A DNA stretch of 64,000 bases, taken from positions 41,176,760-41,240,759 of the forward strand of contig NC_083576.1 of assembly GCF_027579695.1 (NCBI RefSeq). Reading direction: 5' to 3'. How positions within the stretch are numbered: position 1 is the stretch's first letter; the number at the start of each line of letters is the position of its first letter. A program made the translations under genes and the position numbers. Below are positions 1 through 9,993 of the stretch, one piece after another. Below the pieces are notes generated by a model. It was not told the origin of the DNA, searched no databases, and saw only the letters and a program-made list of their open reading frames with translations. This DNA is from Neoarius graeffei (lineage: Eukaryota; Chordata; Actinopteri; Siluriformes; Ariidae).

Positions 1-680
1 TCTTCTTCATATGCGGCTATAGATTGAATTTTAGTTATAATAACAGCATGATCACTCCCAAATGTATTATCAACCACATCCCAACTAGAAAGGGCTGCAT
101 ACCTTGGAGATGTAAATGAGAAATCTATTGCACTTTCACCACCAGAATACATGTGTGTTTTTAGACCAGTATTTAATATAACCACATCATTAGTCTCTAA
201 TATATTTTCAATCATCTTTCCTCTGCTGTCAGTTTTACTATTGCCCCACAACTCACTTTTGGCATTAAAATCTCCACATACAAAAATATTATTTTTAGAT
301 AAAATGTCACTTAACTCATTTTCACTTACTATTACACTAGGAGATAAATACAAGTTAAAGATTTCTAAATCACCTATATTGGTTGTAACTTTTAGAGAGA
401 TTCCTTCTAAATTTTGTAATATATTAACATCTTTGTATTTTATACCTTTTTTGACAAAAACTGCAACACCACCTCTTCCATTCAAACCCTCCTTTCTAAT
501 AACTTCATAACCACTAAGACTATACTTAAGATCTGGTTTTAAATAGGTTTCCTGCACACAAATAACATCTGGTTGGCTTTCTAACTGAGATATGTAATTT
601 TTAAATTCTAAACCATGAGCAATAATACTATTAGCATTCCACTGTACAATACACAATCCTAACCATAGTGACCTATTCAT
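1..680 (-). CDS. LINE ORF2, N-terminal AP-type endonuclease (partial, runs off window)
   Basis: This is the start of a non-LTR retrotransposon ORF2. It reads open from an ATG at 680 down to base 1, where the window cuts it. The endonuclease motifs appear in the expected order: QWNANSI near residue 13, DVICVQETYLKP, RGGVAVFV, VCGDFNAKSELWG, IDFSF and GSDHAVI. These are the Asn, Glu, Asp and His positions of apurinic-type endonucleases that nick target DNA for reverse transcription. The start codon lies 8 nt inside the end of ORF1, giving the overlap ATGAATAG. The motif style (SELWG, multiple zinc knuckles in ORF1) fits the I/Jockey-type groups, but the clade cannot be settled without the RT domain. 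No stop is seen in this portion. Confidence 0.85.
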   Translation of the reverse strand, partial: MNRSLWLGLCIVQWNANSIIAHGLEFKNYISQLESQPDVICVQETYLKPDLKYSLSGYEVIRKEGLNGRGGVAVFVKKGIKYKDVNILQNLEGISLKVTTNIGDLEIFNLYLSPSVIVSENELSDILSKNNIFVCGDFNAKSELWGNSKTDSRGKMIENILETNDVVILNTGLKTHMYSGGESAIDFSFTSPRYAALSSWDVVDNTFGSDHAVIITKIQSIAAYEE

Positions 681-1749
681 GAACTGTTGTATCCTTGGCC
701 TTCATGTTAGTAGGAAGCTTTTTAAAAATTTGCTCTGCATTCAGCTCTTTTCCCACTATAGTCCCGATTTCTCTGGTTAGTATATACACAATGTTTGACA
801 TTGTTTGCCCTTTAAACCTGTCAGAGGTTGCATAGAACCATAGCCTAATCATGAGTTCTGCCAGACTTTGGATATCCACATAAACTTTATCTGTATTTCC
901 CTTTTCGCTATCCGTACTAGTACTTTGAGAAGGAGCTTCACTAATGTCTATTTTAGACCTTACCTCCTTGACTGCCTCAGAATAACTAAGCTTGTTTTGC
1001 ACCTTTACAACCATGATTTCCCTTGCCTCAGTAAACTTTGGGCATTGTGTAAATGCTGCCGAGTGCTTACCACCACAGTTACAGCACACTGGATCCTCAT
1101 GCTTAGAACACTCCTCATAATCATGATTTTCCCCACATGAAGGGCACCTCTTATTCCCATTACAAGATGTTGCAATATGTCCAAAACGTTGACACTTATA
1201 GCATCTGATTGGCCTGGGAATGAATAACTTTACTGTGTAACAATTGAAACCTATGTATACCCTTTCGGGCATGATTTCCCCCACAAAGGTCAATACTACA
1301 GACTCAGTCTTTTTGACTCCCCCTAGACGCTTAACATCTGAAATCTTTATCCCATTTTGTGTTTTAACATTGGCTAGAATAGACTGGTCGGATAAATCAG
1401 TACCTACCCCATGAATGATTCCTTTTGTGGACACATCTTTTCCTACTCGCTTGGTTCTCAATTCTACACCTTGAAATTTTTTGGCTCTTGCCAATTGTTT
1501 TCCTTGATCTTTAGCACAATGAATTTGAATTCCCCCATCAAACAAAGGGACCACTTTCTCAACACTTTCTACAAATTTCTGTATTTCTTGTGCAACAATA
1601 ATTGGGTTTGTTTTAGCAAGATTTATTGAGTCACACCTCCACACTACTATCTCAAGATCACCTTTTGTCCTTTTTTGACTACTATTGGGTTGTTCATATT
1701 CCCCAGAATTAGACCTTTTCCTACCACCTCCCTCACTATCCTTCCCCAT
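673..1749 (-). CDS. LINE ORF1, gag-like nucleic-acid-binding protein with three zinc knuckles
   Basis: The protein has 358 residues and is intact. Three zinc knuckles are visible: C183-x2-C186-x4-H191-x4-C196, C202-x2-C205-x3-H209-x4-C214, and C222-x2-C225-x3-H229-x6-C236. The N-terminus is basic and polar (KRSNSGEYEQ), and residues 30-175 are probably an RRM-like fold, as in ORF1 of I- and Jockey-type LINEs. Such proteins coat the element's RNA. The gene lies directly upstream of, and overlaps, the endonuclease ORF, so the pair is a two-ORF LINE transcribed leftwards. The 5' UTR would lie above 1750, and about 50-150 AT-rich bases there look transitional. Two open ORFs suggest a fairly young copy. 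Confidence 0.85.
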   Translation of the reverse strand: MGKDSEGGGRKRSNSGEYEQPNSSQKRTKGDLEIVVWRCDSINLAKTNPIIVAQEIQKFVESVEKVVPLFDGGIQIHCAKDQGKQLARAKKFQGVELRTKRVGKDVSTKGIIHGVGTDLSDQSILANVKTQNGIKISDVKRLGGVKKTESVVLTFVGEIMPERVYIGFNCYTVKLFIPRPIRCYKCQRFGHIATSCNGNKRCPSCGENHDYEECSKHEDPVCCNCGGKHSAAFTQCPKFTEAREIMVVKVQNKLSYSEAVKEVRSKIDISEAPSQSTSTDSEKGNTDKVYVDIQSLAELMIRLWFYATSDRFKGQTMSNIVYILTREIGTIVGKELNAEQIFKKLPTNMKAKDTTVHE

Positions 1750-1904
1750 TTCTCAACATTAACAGGTATAAAATATTGATAAGTATTAAAGATATGTAAA
1801 TATATTGGAAATTATATAGAAACACTTAGCTTTATCAGAATACCGCCAAGAGGCCCTGCCGACGAGCCTCCAGGTCGTGGACTCTCACCAAAAAACCTGA
1901 ACAG

Positions 1905-2228
1905 CGGAAGTGACAGTGCTGCCCTAAACTGTGTTAAATGGAACAGGGGGTCGGGCCTTTCCTCCTCGTTAGATTATTCCGGTTATCTATGGAATCAATT
2001 TTGTGCCAAAATGTACACGAATAATTTGTTTGCCAGTCTAAAAAAATTGACTTTTTTTTTGTCTTTTTTTGTATTTTGATTTGTCGTTTTTGTTTGATAT
2101 TTCAAAAGTATTGTATGAACATTTTGGCACAAAATTGATTCCATAGATAACCGGAATAATCTAACGAGGAGGAAAGGCCCGACCCCCTGTTCCATTTAAC
2201 ACAGTTTAGGGCAGCACTGTCACTTCCG
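1905..2228. repeat. Foldback element with ~110-bp inverted arms
   Basis: The arm at 1905-2014 is matched, inverted, by 2120-2228 with almost no mismatches. Both outer ends read CGGAAGTGACAG. The ~105-bp spacer is T-rich. It encodes nothing credible. It resembles a MITE or foldback transposon, but no target duplication was found at the outer edges. Confidence 0.75.
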
Positions 2229-2268
2229 GGACCTGGCCGGAGAAAGGGGGTGAGAGACAGGGAGAAAG

Positions 2269-2355
2269 TGTGTGTGTGAGGGAGAGGAGTGTGAGAGAAG
2301 GAGAGAAAGAGACTCTTTCTCTCCTTCTCTCACACTCCTCTCCCTCACACACACA
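2269..2355. repeat. Perfect 43-bp-arm palindrome of GA/GT simple sequence
   Basis: Arms 2269-2311 and 2313-2355 are exact inverted copies around the single base at 2312. Each arm runs from (GT)n into irregular GA-rich DNA. A perfect inversion of an irregular purine tract points to one inverted-duplication event, not to two independent microsatellites. Confidence 0.9.
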
Positions 2356-2659
2356 GAGTCTTATTTTTAATATGTGTTTTTTAAGGTCTTAAAAAGCATT
2401 ATATTTCGCTATTTTTTGAGCTATGGTATTAAATTTCACATGGGAGGTATTAAATTTCATCCGGGTAGCCTACGGTAAATGAAAAAAAAAACATATGTCT
2501 GGATTTTTTTTCCGCGCTAACGTTATTTATTCAACCAGCGTCGTTTGTTATCAAGATGCTGAACAAGTAGCACAAAAGCCGTTGTGTGTCTAGCACTAGT
2601 TCTAATAGCGCAGGAACCACGCCACTGGGGGCAGTGTGTTCTTTTATCCATGTAGTAGA

Positions 2660-3463
2660 CAGTGATGGGAATAACGGCGTTAGAAATAAACGGCGTTACT
2701 TTTTTTTAGTAACGAGTAATCTAACTAATTACTTTTTACATCGTTATAACGCCGTTCCCGTTACTTACAATAAAATACTATGCGTTACTTTATTAAAGCT
2801 GTTCTCATCTGGCACGCTGCTCGTTCAGCCGTTCTTTACGCTGCTTTAGTGTGGGGCGGGGAGACACGAGACAACGGCACAGTAAGCCAATCAGAGTAGA
2901 TTTGGACAACATACGTAGGTAGGCCACGCCTACTGCACTACTGCGCGCTCTTTCAATCGGAAGACCCAGCGATGGCGAGCGGTCAGCCCAGCACTGCGCT
3001 TTCACACTGGAAATACAGCCAGGACTTTTCATTACTTGAAATAAAAGGCAAGAGTGTTTACGTGCAATGCACATTATGTCGAGGAACAAAGCGTTTGTCC
3101 TCGTCAGTGGCCAGTAATTAGTAACAATTTTAATAACTACAGAAATATATTACATTTGATAGATGTCTTATCTCACATTGTCCCACAAAAATATTAATAT
3201 AGTGTAGATAACATTACTAATTGGTTCTGTTAAGTGTCCATTTCAGTCATTAAACACATTTAACATTCACTTTTATTATGATTACACTAATTGAATTTGA
3301 TTTTTTTTTTTGAGGGGGAACAAAATGTAACGGAATAATTACTTTCTCTGGTAATTAGTTACTTTTATGACAAAGTAACTCCGTTACTAACTCAGTTACT
3401 TTTTGGGAAAAGTAACTAGTAACTATAACTAATTACTTTTTGAAAGTAACGTGCCCAACACTG
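2660..3463 (+). mobile_element. Non-autonomous hAT transposon with intact ends
   Basis: The ends read CAGTGATGGG and CCCAACACTG and form short imperfect terminal inverted repeats. An exact 8-bp target duplication, GTAGTAGA, flanks it at 2652-2659 and 3464-3471, which is the hAT signature. Subterminal DNA is rich in GTTACT/AGTAAC motifs on both sides, likely transposase-binding repeats. Internally it retains one transposase exon (2972-3121) and lacks the catalytic domain, so it is a deletion derivative. It sits inside an older zinc-finger transposon relic. Confidence 0.9.
2972..3121 (+). pseudogene. BED-type zinc-finger exon of hAT transposase (remnant)
   Basis: A 49-codon frame starts MASGQPSTALSHWKYSQDF and contains VQCTLCRGTKRLSS, the first half of a BED finger (W, then C-x2-C). 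It stops at TAG before the histidine pair. It lies inside the hAT element at 2660-3463 in the orientation of its 5' half. It is probably the N-terminal exon of the original transposase, truncated by the internal deletion. Confidence 0.6.
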
Positions 3464-3527
3464 GTAGTAGAACCATTGAGAGTAGAGCAGACGAGGAAGA
3501 AGTGGTTGAACTTGAACATGAACGGAG

Positions 3528-3806
3528 ATGGGGAAGTGTAAGTTTAGTAACAAGTGGCTTGAGGAGCCAAAATACAAAAGTTGGCTAACAACAGCAACTT
3601 CAGAATATGAAGCGAGATGTAAGGTATGTCGGAAAGACATCAAGTTAACAACAATGGGCTGTAAAGCCCTTGACGCTCACTCGAAAGGGGAAAAGCATAT
3701 GCGCTATGCTGCTAGTCGGGCAACAACAGTCCCCAGAGGCAGTTCGATCAGTAGTCAAACTTCCTTGCTTCCTCACTGTTTGTTCATGGCAGTACCCTAC
3801 TATTAA
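3528..3806 (+). pseudogene. Zinc-finger N-terminal domain of a DNA-transposon protein (remnant)
   Basis: The 92-residue frame begins MGKCKFSNKWLEEPKYKSWL and holds CKVCRKDIKL followed by ALDAHSKGEKH, a C-x2-C ... H-x5-H finger of BED-like type. This kind of domain begins proteins of several fish DNA transposons and their domesticated relatives. The frame then runs into a duplicated non-coding block and stops, so only the finger exon survives. Repeated GGTCTTAAAAAG motifs near 2383 and 4050 and a probable end near 4100 suggest the parent element spans about 2380-4100, with the hAT at 2660 inserted in it. Superfamily undecided. Confidence 0.5.
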
Positions 3807-3940
3807 AATATTGAGAAAGCAGTTAATGTTCTGTTTTGTTAACTGAAGATCAATTTGTTTCCTCACTGTTTGTTTACAGCAGTACCCTACTATTAAAATA
3901 TCGAGAAGGCAGCTAATGTTCTGTTTTGTAAACTGAAGAT
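3761..3940 (+). repeat. Two-copy 90-bp tandem duplication
   Basis: Copies 3761-3850 and 3851-3940 differ at a handful of bases and share CCTCACTGTTTGTT and CAGTACCCTACTATTAAAAT. The block overlaps the end of the zinc-finger remnant and looks non-coding. Confidence 0.85.
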
Positions 3941-4126
3941 GCACATTTTTTATATAAAAAAAATGCTTTGAACTTAACCTAGAGTGTGCTTTTTTTTTTT
4001 TTACTGTACGTATTTGTTCCGCGGTAGTGGTCTTATTTTTTATACTCAGTGGTCTTAAAAAGTATTATTTTTGCTGGTCAGAAATGTGCAGAGACCCTGA
4101 AGAGTGTGTGTATGAAGGAAGGAGGG

Positions 4127-4190
4127 AAGGAGGGAGAGAGAGAGAGAGAGAGAGAGAGTATGTATATTATGAGAGAGAGAGAGAAAGCAA
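4127..4190 (+). repeat. GA-rich microsatellite
   Basis: Imperfect (GGAA)n grading into (GA)n, interrupted once by a short TATGTATATTAT segment. Confidence 0.9.
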
Positions 4191-4559
4191 ACAGGCGAAT
4201 ATAGCTCTTAATAACAGAAATGCTGTTACTCTGAGTGTTTCCATGCTTGTCATATGTACAATGGTCGCTCTTTTGTGGCGCGAAGATTGCCTAAAACTCC
4301 GTTTTGGTCTCTTTACACACAAACGCAAAACGGAGTTTTCAAAAAAATCTCCACTTTTGCCGGGGTTTTTAGAAAGAATCGTTTTCAGAGGAAAAAAACT
4401 CCGTTTGTGTATAAACGAAAGGCACAAACGAAGGCAAAGGTCTGCGTTTTTAAAAAATACCCGGGTATATATAAACGGCGCCTTAGTAACTAGAGCAAAT
4501 GCTCATAAGACTGTCTTCCGGTCGTACTGGGCATGACATTTCAAAACAAAAGCTCCCTA

Positions 4560-5334
4560 TTCCTACAAATAAAAATAGAAGATGCGTTACAGAACATTTC
4601 CAACATTAAGGAGGGCTGTTTCACATGTTTATTCACATACGAAAAACAGTTGTCCCCATACCCAGCGATTTAAGAATTAACTTCCACTTCCTATTTACCC
4701 CCAAGGCTCACTCCCAGTCAATTTATTATTTATGATTTTGCAAAGACTGGGTATCTTGCAATGTCACTACTGTATTTGCAAAAGCCAAGACGAAAGATAC
4801 TACGTTTGATTTTATCAGAACATCAGCATAAGAAAAAGACTGACTTAAGACAGTTATCCTGACCACCTTACACCAAATTATCAAGTTGGAGGAAGTGTGC
4901 CCCAACTCTCAATTTTATTCCTACATGGGAAATTTGTCCATGTCGGTCAGATCGCATGAAAAATCATTTGATGTAAGGCTGACAGAAGAAAGATACAGAC
5001 AAGATGTAGACTACCAATGTGTAGTGTGTGTTAAAATACATTTTATTAATTTTCTTTTTTAATTTATTGTTCACTTATTTTTACAGTGTCCTTTTTTTTG
5101 CTAACTTTAAATTATTTACACTCCATTGCTGTGTTTTTGAAAGTTAAAATTATTTGCATTAGAAATTTAAAAGTTAATATTCGTTGCTAGTATTGTTTGT
5201 TGGTTGGTTGGTTGGTTGTTTTTTTTGGGGGGGGAGGTTAATTTTAAATTATTTACATTTCATTGTGTCATGGAAACTCCCCAGCAAAAAATAATTCAAA
5301 GAGTTTGCAGAAAAGTTTAGATATTTATTAAATC
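4560..5334. other. Gene-free AT-rich stretch
   Basis: No credible coding frame or terminal repeat was recognised. There are short homopolymers and a (GGTT)n run near 5200. Confidence 0.6.
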
Positions 5335-5345
5335 AGTTAACAAAA

Positions 5346-5697
5346 GTGGCGGCATGGTGGTGTAGTGGTTAGTGCTGTTGCCTCACAGCAAGAAGGTCCG
5401 GGTTCGAGCCCCGTGGCTGGGGAGGGTCTTTCTGTGCGGAGTTTGCATGTTCTCCCCGTGTCTGCATGGGTTTCCTCTGGGTGCTCCGGTTTCCCCCACA
5501 GTCCAAAGACATGCAGGTTAGGTTAACTGGTGACTCTAAATTGACCGTGAGTGTGAATGGTTGTCTGTGTCTATGTGTCAGCCCTGTGATGACCTGGTGA
5601 CTTGTCCAGGGTGTACCCTGCCTTTCACCCGTAGTCAGCTGGGATAGGCTCCTGCGGCCCTGTAGAACAGGATAAAGCGGCTAGAGATAATGAGATG
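5346..5697 (+). mobile_element. tRNA-headed SINE, full length, copy 1
   Basis: This is the best reference copy of the window's dominant ~350-bp repeat. The head has an A-box-like TGGTGTAGTGGTTAG and a B box GGGTTCGAGCCCC, as in tRNA-derived Pol III promoters. The body ends GGATAAAGCGGCTAGAGATAATGAGATG. An 11-bp direct duplication, AGTTAACAAAA, flanks it at 5335-5345 and 5698-5708, as expected for LINE-driven insertion. It encodes no protein. Confidence 0.9.
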
Positions 5698-5844
5698 AGT
5701 TAACAAAAACAGAGTCAGTCTACAGAGTGATCTGACTCCAAAGTGCAAAATCATTCATTTTTATAGTGTTCTGACACAAAGTTTGATAAGTATAATGAAT
5801 TCTGATTGGTTCACTCATCACAAATCTAGGCAGCACAGTGGTGA

Positions 5845-6150
5845 GGGCAGCACGGTGGTGTAGTGGTTAATACTGTCGCCTCACAGCAAGAAGGTTCTGG
5901 ATTCAAGCCTAGCAGCCGAAGGGGGCCTTTCTGTGTGGAGTTTGCATGTTGTCCCCAGGTCTGCGTGGGTTTCCTCCGGGTGCTCCGGTTTCCCCCCACA
6001 GTCCAAAGACATGCAGGTTAGGCTAATTGGTGGCTCTAAATTGACCATAGGTGTGAGTGTGAATGGTTGTTTGTCTCTGTGTTAGTCCTGCACTGACCTG
6101 GCGACTTGGCTAGGGGTGTACCCCGGCTCTCGCCCATAGTCAGCTGGGAT
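5845..6150 (+). mobile_element. SINE copy 2, 3'-truncated
   Basis: Same family as 5346-5697, starting GGGCAGCACGGTGGTGTAGTGG. It stops abruptly after CAGCTGGGAT, without the last ~45 bp. A 16-bp scrap of another head (GGCAGCACAGTGGTGA) precedes it. More diverged than copy 1, so older. Confidence 0.85.
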
Positions 6151-7184
6151 GTGCACTGCTCTGCGTATGTGCTCATTGCTCACTTGTGTGTGCATTATTT
6201 ATTTATAACCATTATTTAACCAGGTTTGTCCCATTAAGATCGAAGATCTCTTTTTACAAGAGAGACCTGGGCAAGAACGGCAGCAAAAAAAAAAAACAAC
6301 AGTTTCAACACATTGTCACATTAGACATAGACACATACATGTCAACCTATACGGAATGTCCGTATTTTATACAGATTTGATTCAATAAACGTGGTATACG
6401 GGCGTACAAATAAAGTTATACGGATTCTTTAAAAAAACTTCAATATTTATTTAGAGCTATAATCAATTCCCATGATGATAAAAGAGCACATAACATTTAC
6501 AAACGTACTGTACACCACAGACAGCCAGTAAAGAGTCTTATGCAGGGGTTAAATTGGGCCGGGGCTGTCCGGGGCTGAGCCCCAGCACATAAGCTCGGAG
6601 CAGATGGCATATGATCACGCACACATCAAAAGCAACAAACCCTTTTCACGATTTTCAGTTCTGAATAATTAAATATCGTTTTATTAATCAATAAACCCAT
6701 GACTTTTATGAGATAGATCATAGTTTTCCTGATAACAAGACGACCTGTCAAAGCTATTTAGAACAGAACTTGCGATCAGAGATTCTGGTTTCTGGAACAC
6801 TGCGTGGGTTGCCAATTCCGCTTTTTATAAGCGACTTTGGGGTTTCTTTTTTTGTGAGCTCGCTTTAAAAAAAATCAGAAGTCGTGGTTTGCAGGTTTTT
6901 GGGCTTGTGTTTCAGCGTTGTGACTTGTTTATAATTTTCTCCGTACACCATCTCCCCTTTTACCTGCATACGATCCTAATCCATCAGAGGTGCTTGAACG
7001 AACTGTCTGTGCATTTGGCGAGTTCAATTTCCATAGTCCCCAGTTATCGACAGAAATTAGCCAGGGGGAAGGGGGAGATGTCAGTTAAAGTTAGCTACTG
7101 AGATTGACCAAAAGTTGAGCCTAACGTTGCCTCAAGTTAGCTACCTTTGGCAAACATAAACAAAACACTCGTCTTGTGCTCTAG

Positions 7185-7412
7185 TCATTATCATATTTTT
7201 TATTATTAAAAACAAAATATCAAATAATACTGAAGAGGAGAAAAAATAATATTGATCTAAATATGTTGCGTTTTTATTTTTAGACAGTATGTGTTTAGCA
7301 AAACACATACTGTCTAAAAATAAAAACACAACATATTTAGATCAGTATTATTTTTTCCCCTCTTCAGTATTATTTGATATTTTGTTTTTAATAATAAAAA
7401 ATATGATAATGA
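7185..7412. repeat. Palindrome A, 112-bp arms, in hAT copy A
   Basis: Arms 7185-7296 and 7301-7412 are inverted copies with few mismatches around the loop AGCA. The reading frames across it are by-products of the symmetry. Confidence 0.9.
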
Positions 7413-7526
7413 TTATGTTCACTGTATTGTTAATATTATTAGTGTTTTATTATTTATTGTTAATATTTAATTTAATGTTAATTTATTATTATTTATTGTT
7501 AATATTATTAGTGTATTATTAGTGTA

Positions 7527-7789
7527 ATTATTATTGTTATTATTATGTATTCAATTATTTATTTGGCATGTGGTGCTTTTTGTATTGTCTAGAACATACA
7601 TAAGATGAGCATATTATAGCAGCAAAATAGAAGCACAATCATTTGAATGCAGCAAAACTTTTTCTGCATTCAAATGATTGTGCTTCTATTTTGCTGCTAT
7701 AATATGCTCATCTTATGTATGTTCTAGACAATACAAAAAGCACCACATGCCAAATAAATAATTGAATACATAATAATAACAATAATAAT
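7527..7789. repeat. Palindrome B, 126-bp arms, in hAT copy A
   Basis: Arms 7527-7652 and 7664-7789 are near-perfect inverted copies separated by 11 bp (CAAAACTTTTT). Such a structure should extrude a long hairpin. Confidence 0.92.
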
Positions 7790-8951
7790 AAATGCTTCCA
7801 ATGTTATAGTGTTGTTTGTATTTGGTTGCATTCACTGCATAAATATATTTGATTGACAATTTGACTGACAGTGTTTTGGCATATTTAACATTTATCCTCC
7901 AAAATAAATCAACTGTTTTGGTTTAAGATTGTGCAAGCCTTCAAATTTTCTCACTGAACATTTCTCCTTCACATTTTTCACCTGTAGGCATGTGACAAGA
8001 TTTAACATGATATTGCTCAACCTACCTCTGTAAAGTCAGCTAACAACTTATTAAAATGCACCAGAATTCAGCAAATAACATGTATGATAATAAAAAACTT
8101 CTGGGGGAGGACCCCCAGACCCCCCACTAATCATTTCCTTCAAACCAATGTACAACAACCTGTACAATCTGTTACATTGGCCAACCAATCTACATTCAAA
8201 CTGCCATAATGTGTAGGGGGGCACTACAAGACACACATAGGCCTACAACACACAGATAAGGTGTATATCTCTGTGCAATATGATATGGTTATCAAATTAG
8301 AGGGTTATTTTCCAAAAAGTATATTGGGGCAGGGCGGCGGGGGCAGGGGCGGGTACGAGGCAGAGCCCCCCCACATAACCAATCCCAATTTAACCCCTGG
8401 TCTTATGAAATCGCGCGTTATCTTGTGGTAGCGAGACTTCGTTCCAGTTTTGATCATGCGCACACCGCATTGCGAGAATCCCGCCAACCCGGAAGTATTT
8501 TGTTTGAAACGTGTATTTCCACCTGAACGACTTTCACTAGCGACTGAAAAGATTCTGAATGGGCACTCCGGCAAGATCAACACAGACACTTGCTGTGACA
8601 TGCAACCTAGTGAGGTATTGGTGCAGAGTGCTAAAAAAGCTGTCATGAAGTACAATTCAGAACATTAGAGTGACACTTTGTGTTTTTGTCAAACATTGGA
8701 GCTTTGTATTCATTCTGAAGGTTTATTGTTATTAATATTGAATAAAAAGTAACTTGGATATATCATTGTTAATTATCATTCAAATTTTAGGTAAATTATT
8801 TTAATTTGCATCTTATACGGATTTTATAAGGGAAATACGGATTTTGGAGGTTGGTTATACAGGTTTGATTGACCAAAGGTTGACATGTATGTAGACATAA
8901 AAATACAAATAAACAATTGAATTTACAAAATCAGGTCAAGATCAAATAAGA

Positions 8952-9308
8952 CATCTCATCTCATTATCTCTAGCCGCTTTATCCTTCTACAGGGTCGCAG
9001 GCAAGCTGGAGCCTATCCCAGCTGACTACAGGCGAAAGGCGGGGTACACCCTGGACAAGTCGCCAGGTCATCACAGGGCTGACACATAGACACAGACAAC
9101 CATTCACACTCACTTTAGAGTCATCAGTTAACCTAACCTGCATGTCTTTGGACTGTGGGGGAAACCGGAGCACCTGGAGGAAACCCACGCGGACACGGGG
9201 AGAACATGCAAACTCCACACAGAAAGGCCCTTGCTGGCCCCGGGGCTCGAACCCAGGACCTTCTTGCTGTGAGGCGACAGCGCTAACCACTACACCACCG
9301 TGCTGCCC
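8952..9308 (-). mobile_element. SINE copy 3
   Basis: Inverted copy of the 5346 family, nearly full length with the tRNA-like head at its right end (GAACCC... GTGCTGCCC). It sits at a TCAAATAAGAC target in the 3' UTR of the split LINE. Confidence 0.88.
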
Positions 9309-9310
9309 AC

Positions 9311-9617
9311 ATCTCATCTCATCATTCTCATTATCTCTAGCCGCTTTATCCTGTTCTATAGGGTGACAGGCAAGCTGGAGCCTATCCCAGCTGACTACGG
9401 GCGAAAGGCGGGGTACACCCTGGACAAGCCGCCAGGTCATCACAGCGCTCAAATAAGACATCTCATTTCATTATCTCTAGCCGCTTTATCCTGTTCTACA
9501 GGGTCGCAGGCAAGCTGGAGCCTATCCCAGCTGACTACGGGCGAAAGGCGGGGTACACCCTGGACAAGTCGCCAGGTCATCACAGGGCTGACACATAGAC
9601 ACAGACAACCATTGACA
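9311..9617 (-). mobile_element. Two further SINE 3' fragments (9311-9447 and 9459-9617)
   Basis: Two partial inverted copies follow copy 3, each holding only the 3' ~140-160 bp. They are separated by a second TCAAATAAGAC (9448-9458), and a close variant, TTCAAATAAAAC, starts the resumed LINE near 9623. This indicates successive insertions at one target. Confidence 0.8.
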
Positions 9618-9624
9618 TGTCCAT

Positions 9625-9993
9625 TCAAATAAAACATTTGCACTCATGAAGCCTCAAAACAATGGGATTTATCATGGACTTAAATACATTCAGAGATACC
9701 AGATTATGGAGTTTGAGCTCTGACTGCAAATTATTCCATGTAGTTGGAGCAGAAAACCTAAAAGCTTTCTTCCCCATTTCTGTTCTAACCCTAGGAACAG
9801 TAAAATGTAAAAAGTCCAGAGAACAAAGGCTGTAGGCTCTATTATTCAGGATTAAAAGAGATGATAAATAAGATGGAATCATCTCAAGGATAGCCATGTA
9901 GATAAAGACATACCAATGGCCAAGCCGGCATGCATATAAGTAAGTAAAGTAAGTAAATTTAATTTGTATAGCACATTTAAACACAGCATGCAC
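9625..9993 (-). pseudogene. LINE C-terminal domain (L2/CR1-like), fragment
   Basis: The frame contains VPRVRTEMGKKAFRFSAPT, WNNLQSELK and VSLNVFKSMI. This block is typical of the region after the reverse transcriptase in L2/CR1-group LINEs. The first ~20 residues come from inserted retroposon DNA. It belongs to the composite LINE 6190-15451 and ends at a stop near 9625, followed by the 3' UTR. Confidence 0.7.

Larger units (their letters stand above)
6543..8399 (+). mobile_element. 1857-bp non-autonomous hAT with two internal palindromes, copy A
   Basis: Terminal inverted repeats are CAGGGGTTAAATTGGG and CCCAATTTAACCCCTG. An exact 8-bp target duplication, GTCTTATG, lies at 6535-6542 and 8400-8407. 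No transposase frame is present. The interior is dominated by two large palindromes (7185-7412 and 7527-7789) in AT-rich DNA. A copy of the same length lies inverted at 24540-26396. Confidence 0.92.
6334..8891. mobile_element. Outer hAT-like element, interrupted by a second hAT
   Basis: The ends read CATACATGTCAACC and GGTTGACATGTATG. The flanks share TAGACATA (6322-6329 and 8892-8899), but on the left it is offset by 4 bp, so the duplication is imperfect. Subterminal DNA repeats short 'tatacgg' motifs. Its own sequence is only about 210 bp on the left and 490 bp on the right; the rest is the inserted element at 6543-8399. A 72-codon frame at 8450-8668, ending in AKKAVMKYNSEH, may be a last scrap of a transposase C-terminus, but this is weak. 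Confidence 0.65.

Noticed and set aside
4027..4536. 169-codon frame with Arg-Glu repeats
   Set aside because: Driven by the (GA)n microsatellite and an adjacent AT-rich palindromic region; no domain.
5346..5420. Possible tRNA gene (A and B boxes)
   Set aside because: No cloverleaf acceptor stem is formed, the sequence continues as a 350-bp repeat, and target duplications show it is a SINE.
7141..7522. Hydrophobic frames of 62-77 codons on both strands, repeated at 25417-25798
   Set aside because: They read through the arms of a palindrome, so the same peptide appears on both strands; there is no start context or homology.
8979..9461. 160-codon frame and similar Cys/Trp-rich frames at 9142, 33322, 33447, 52238
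   Set aside because: These read through the tRNA-headed SINE in one direction or the other and recur wherever the SINE occurs; it is a non-coding Pol III element.
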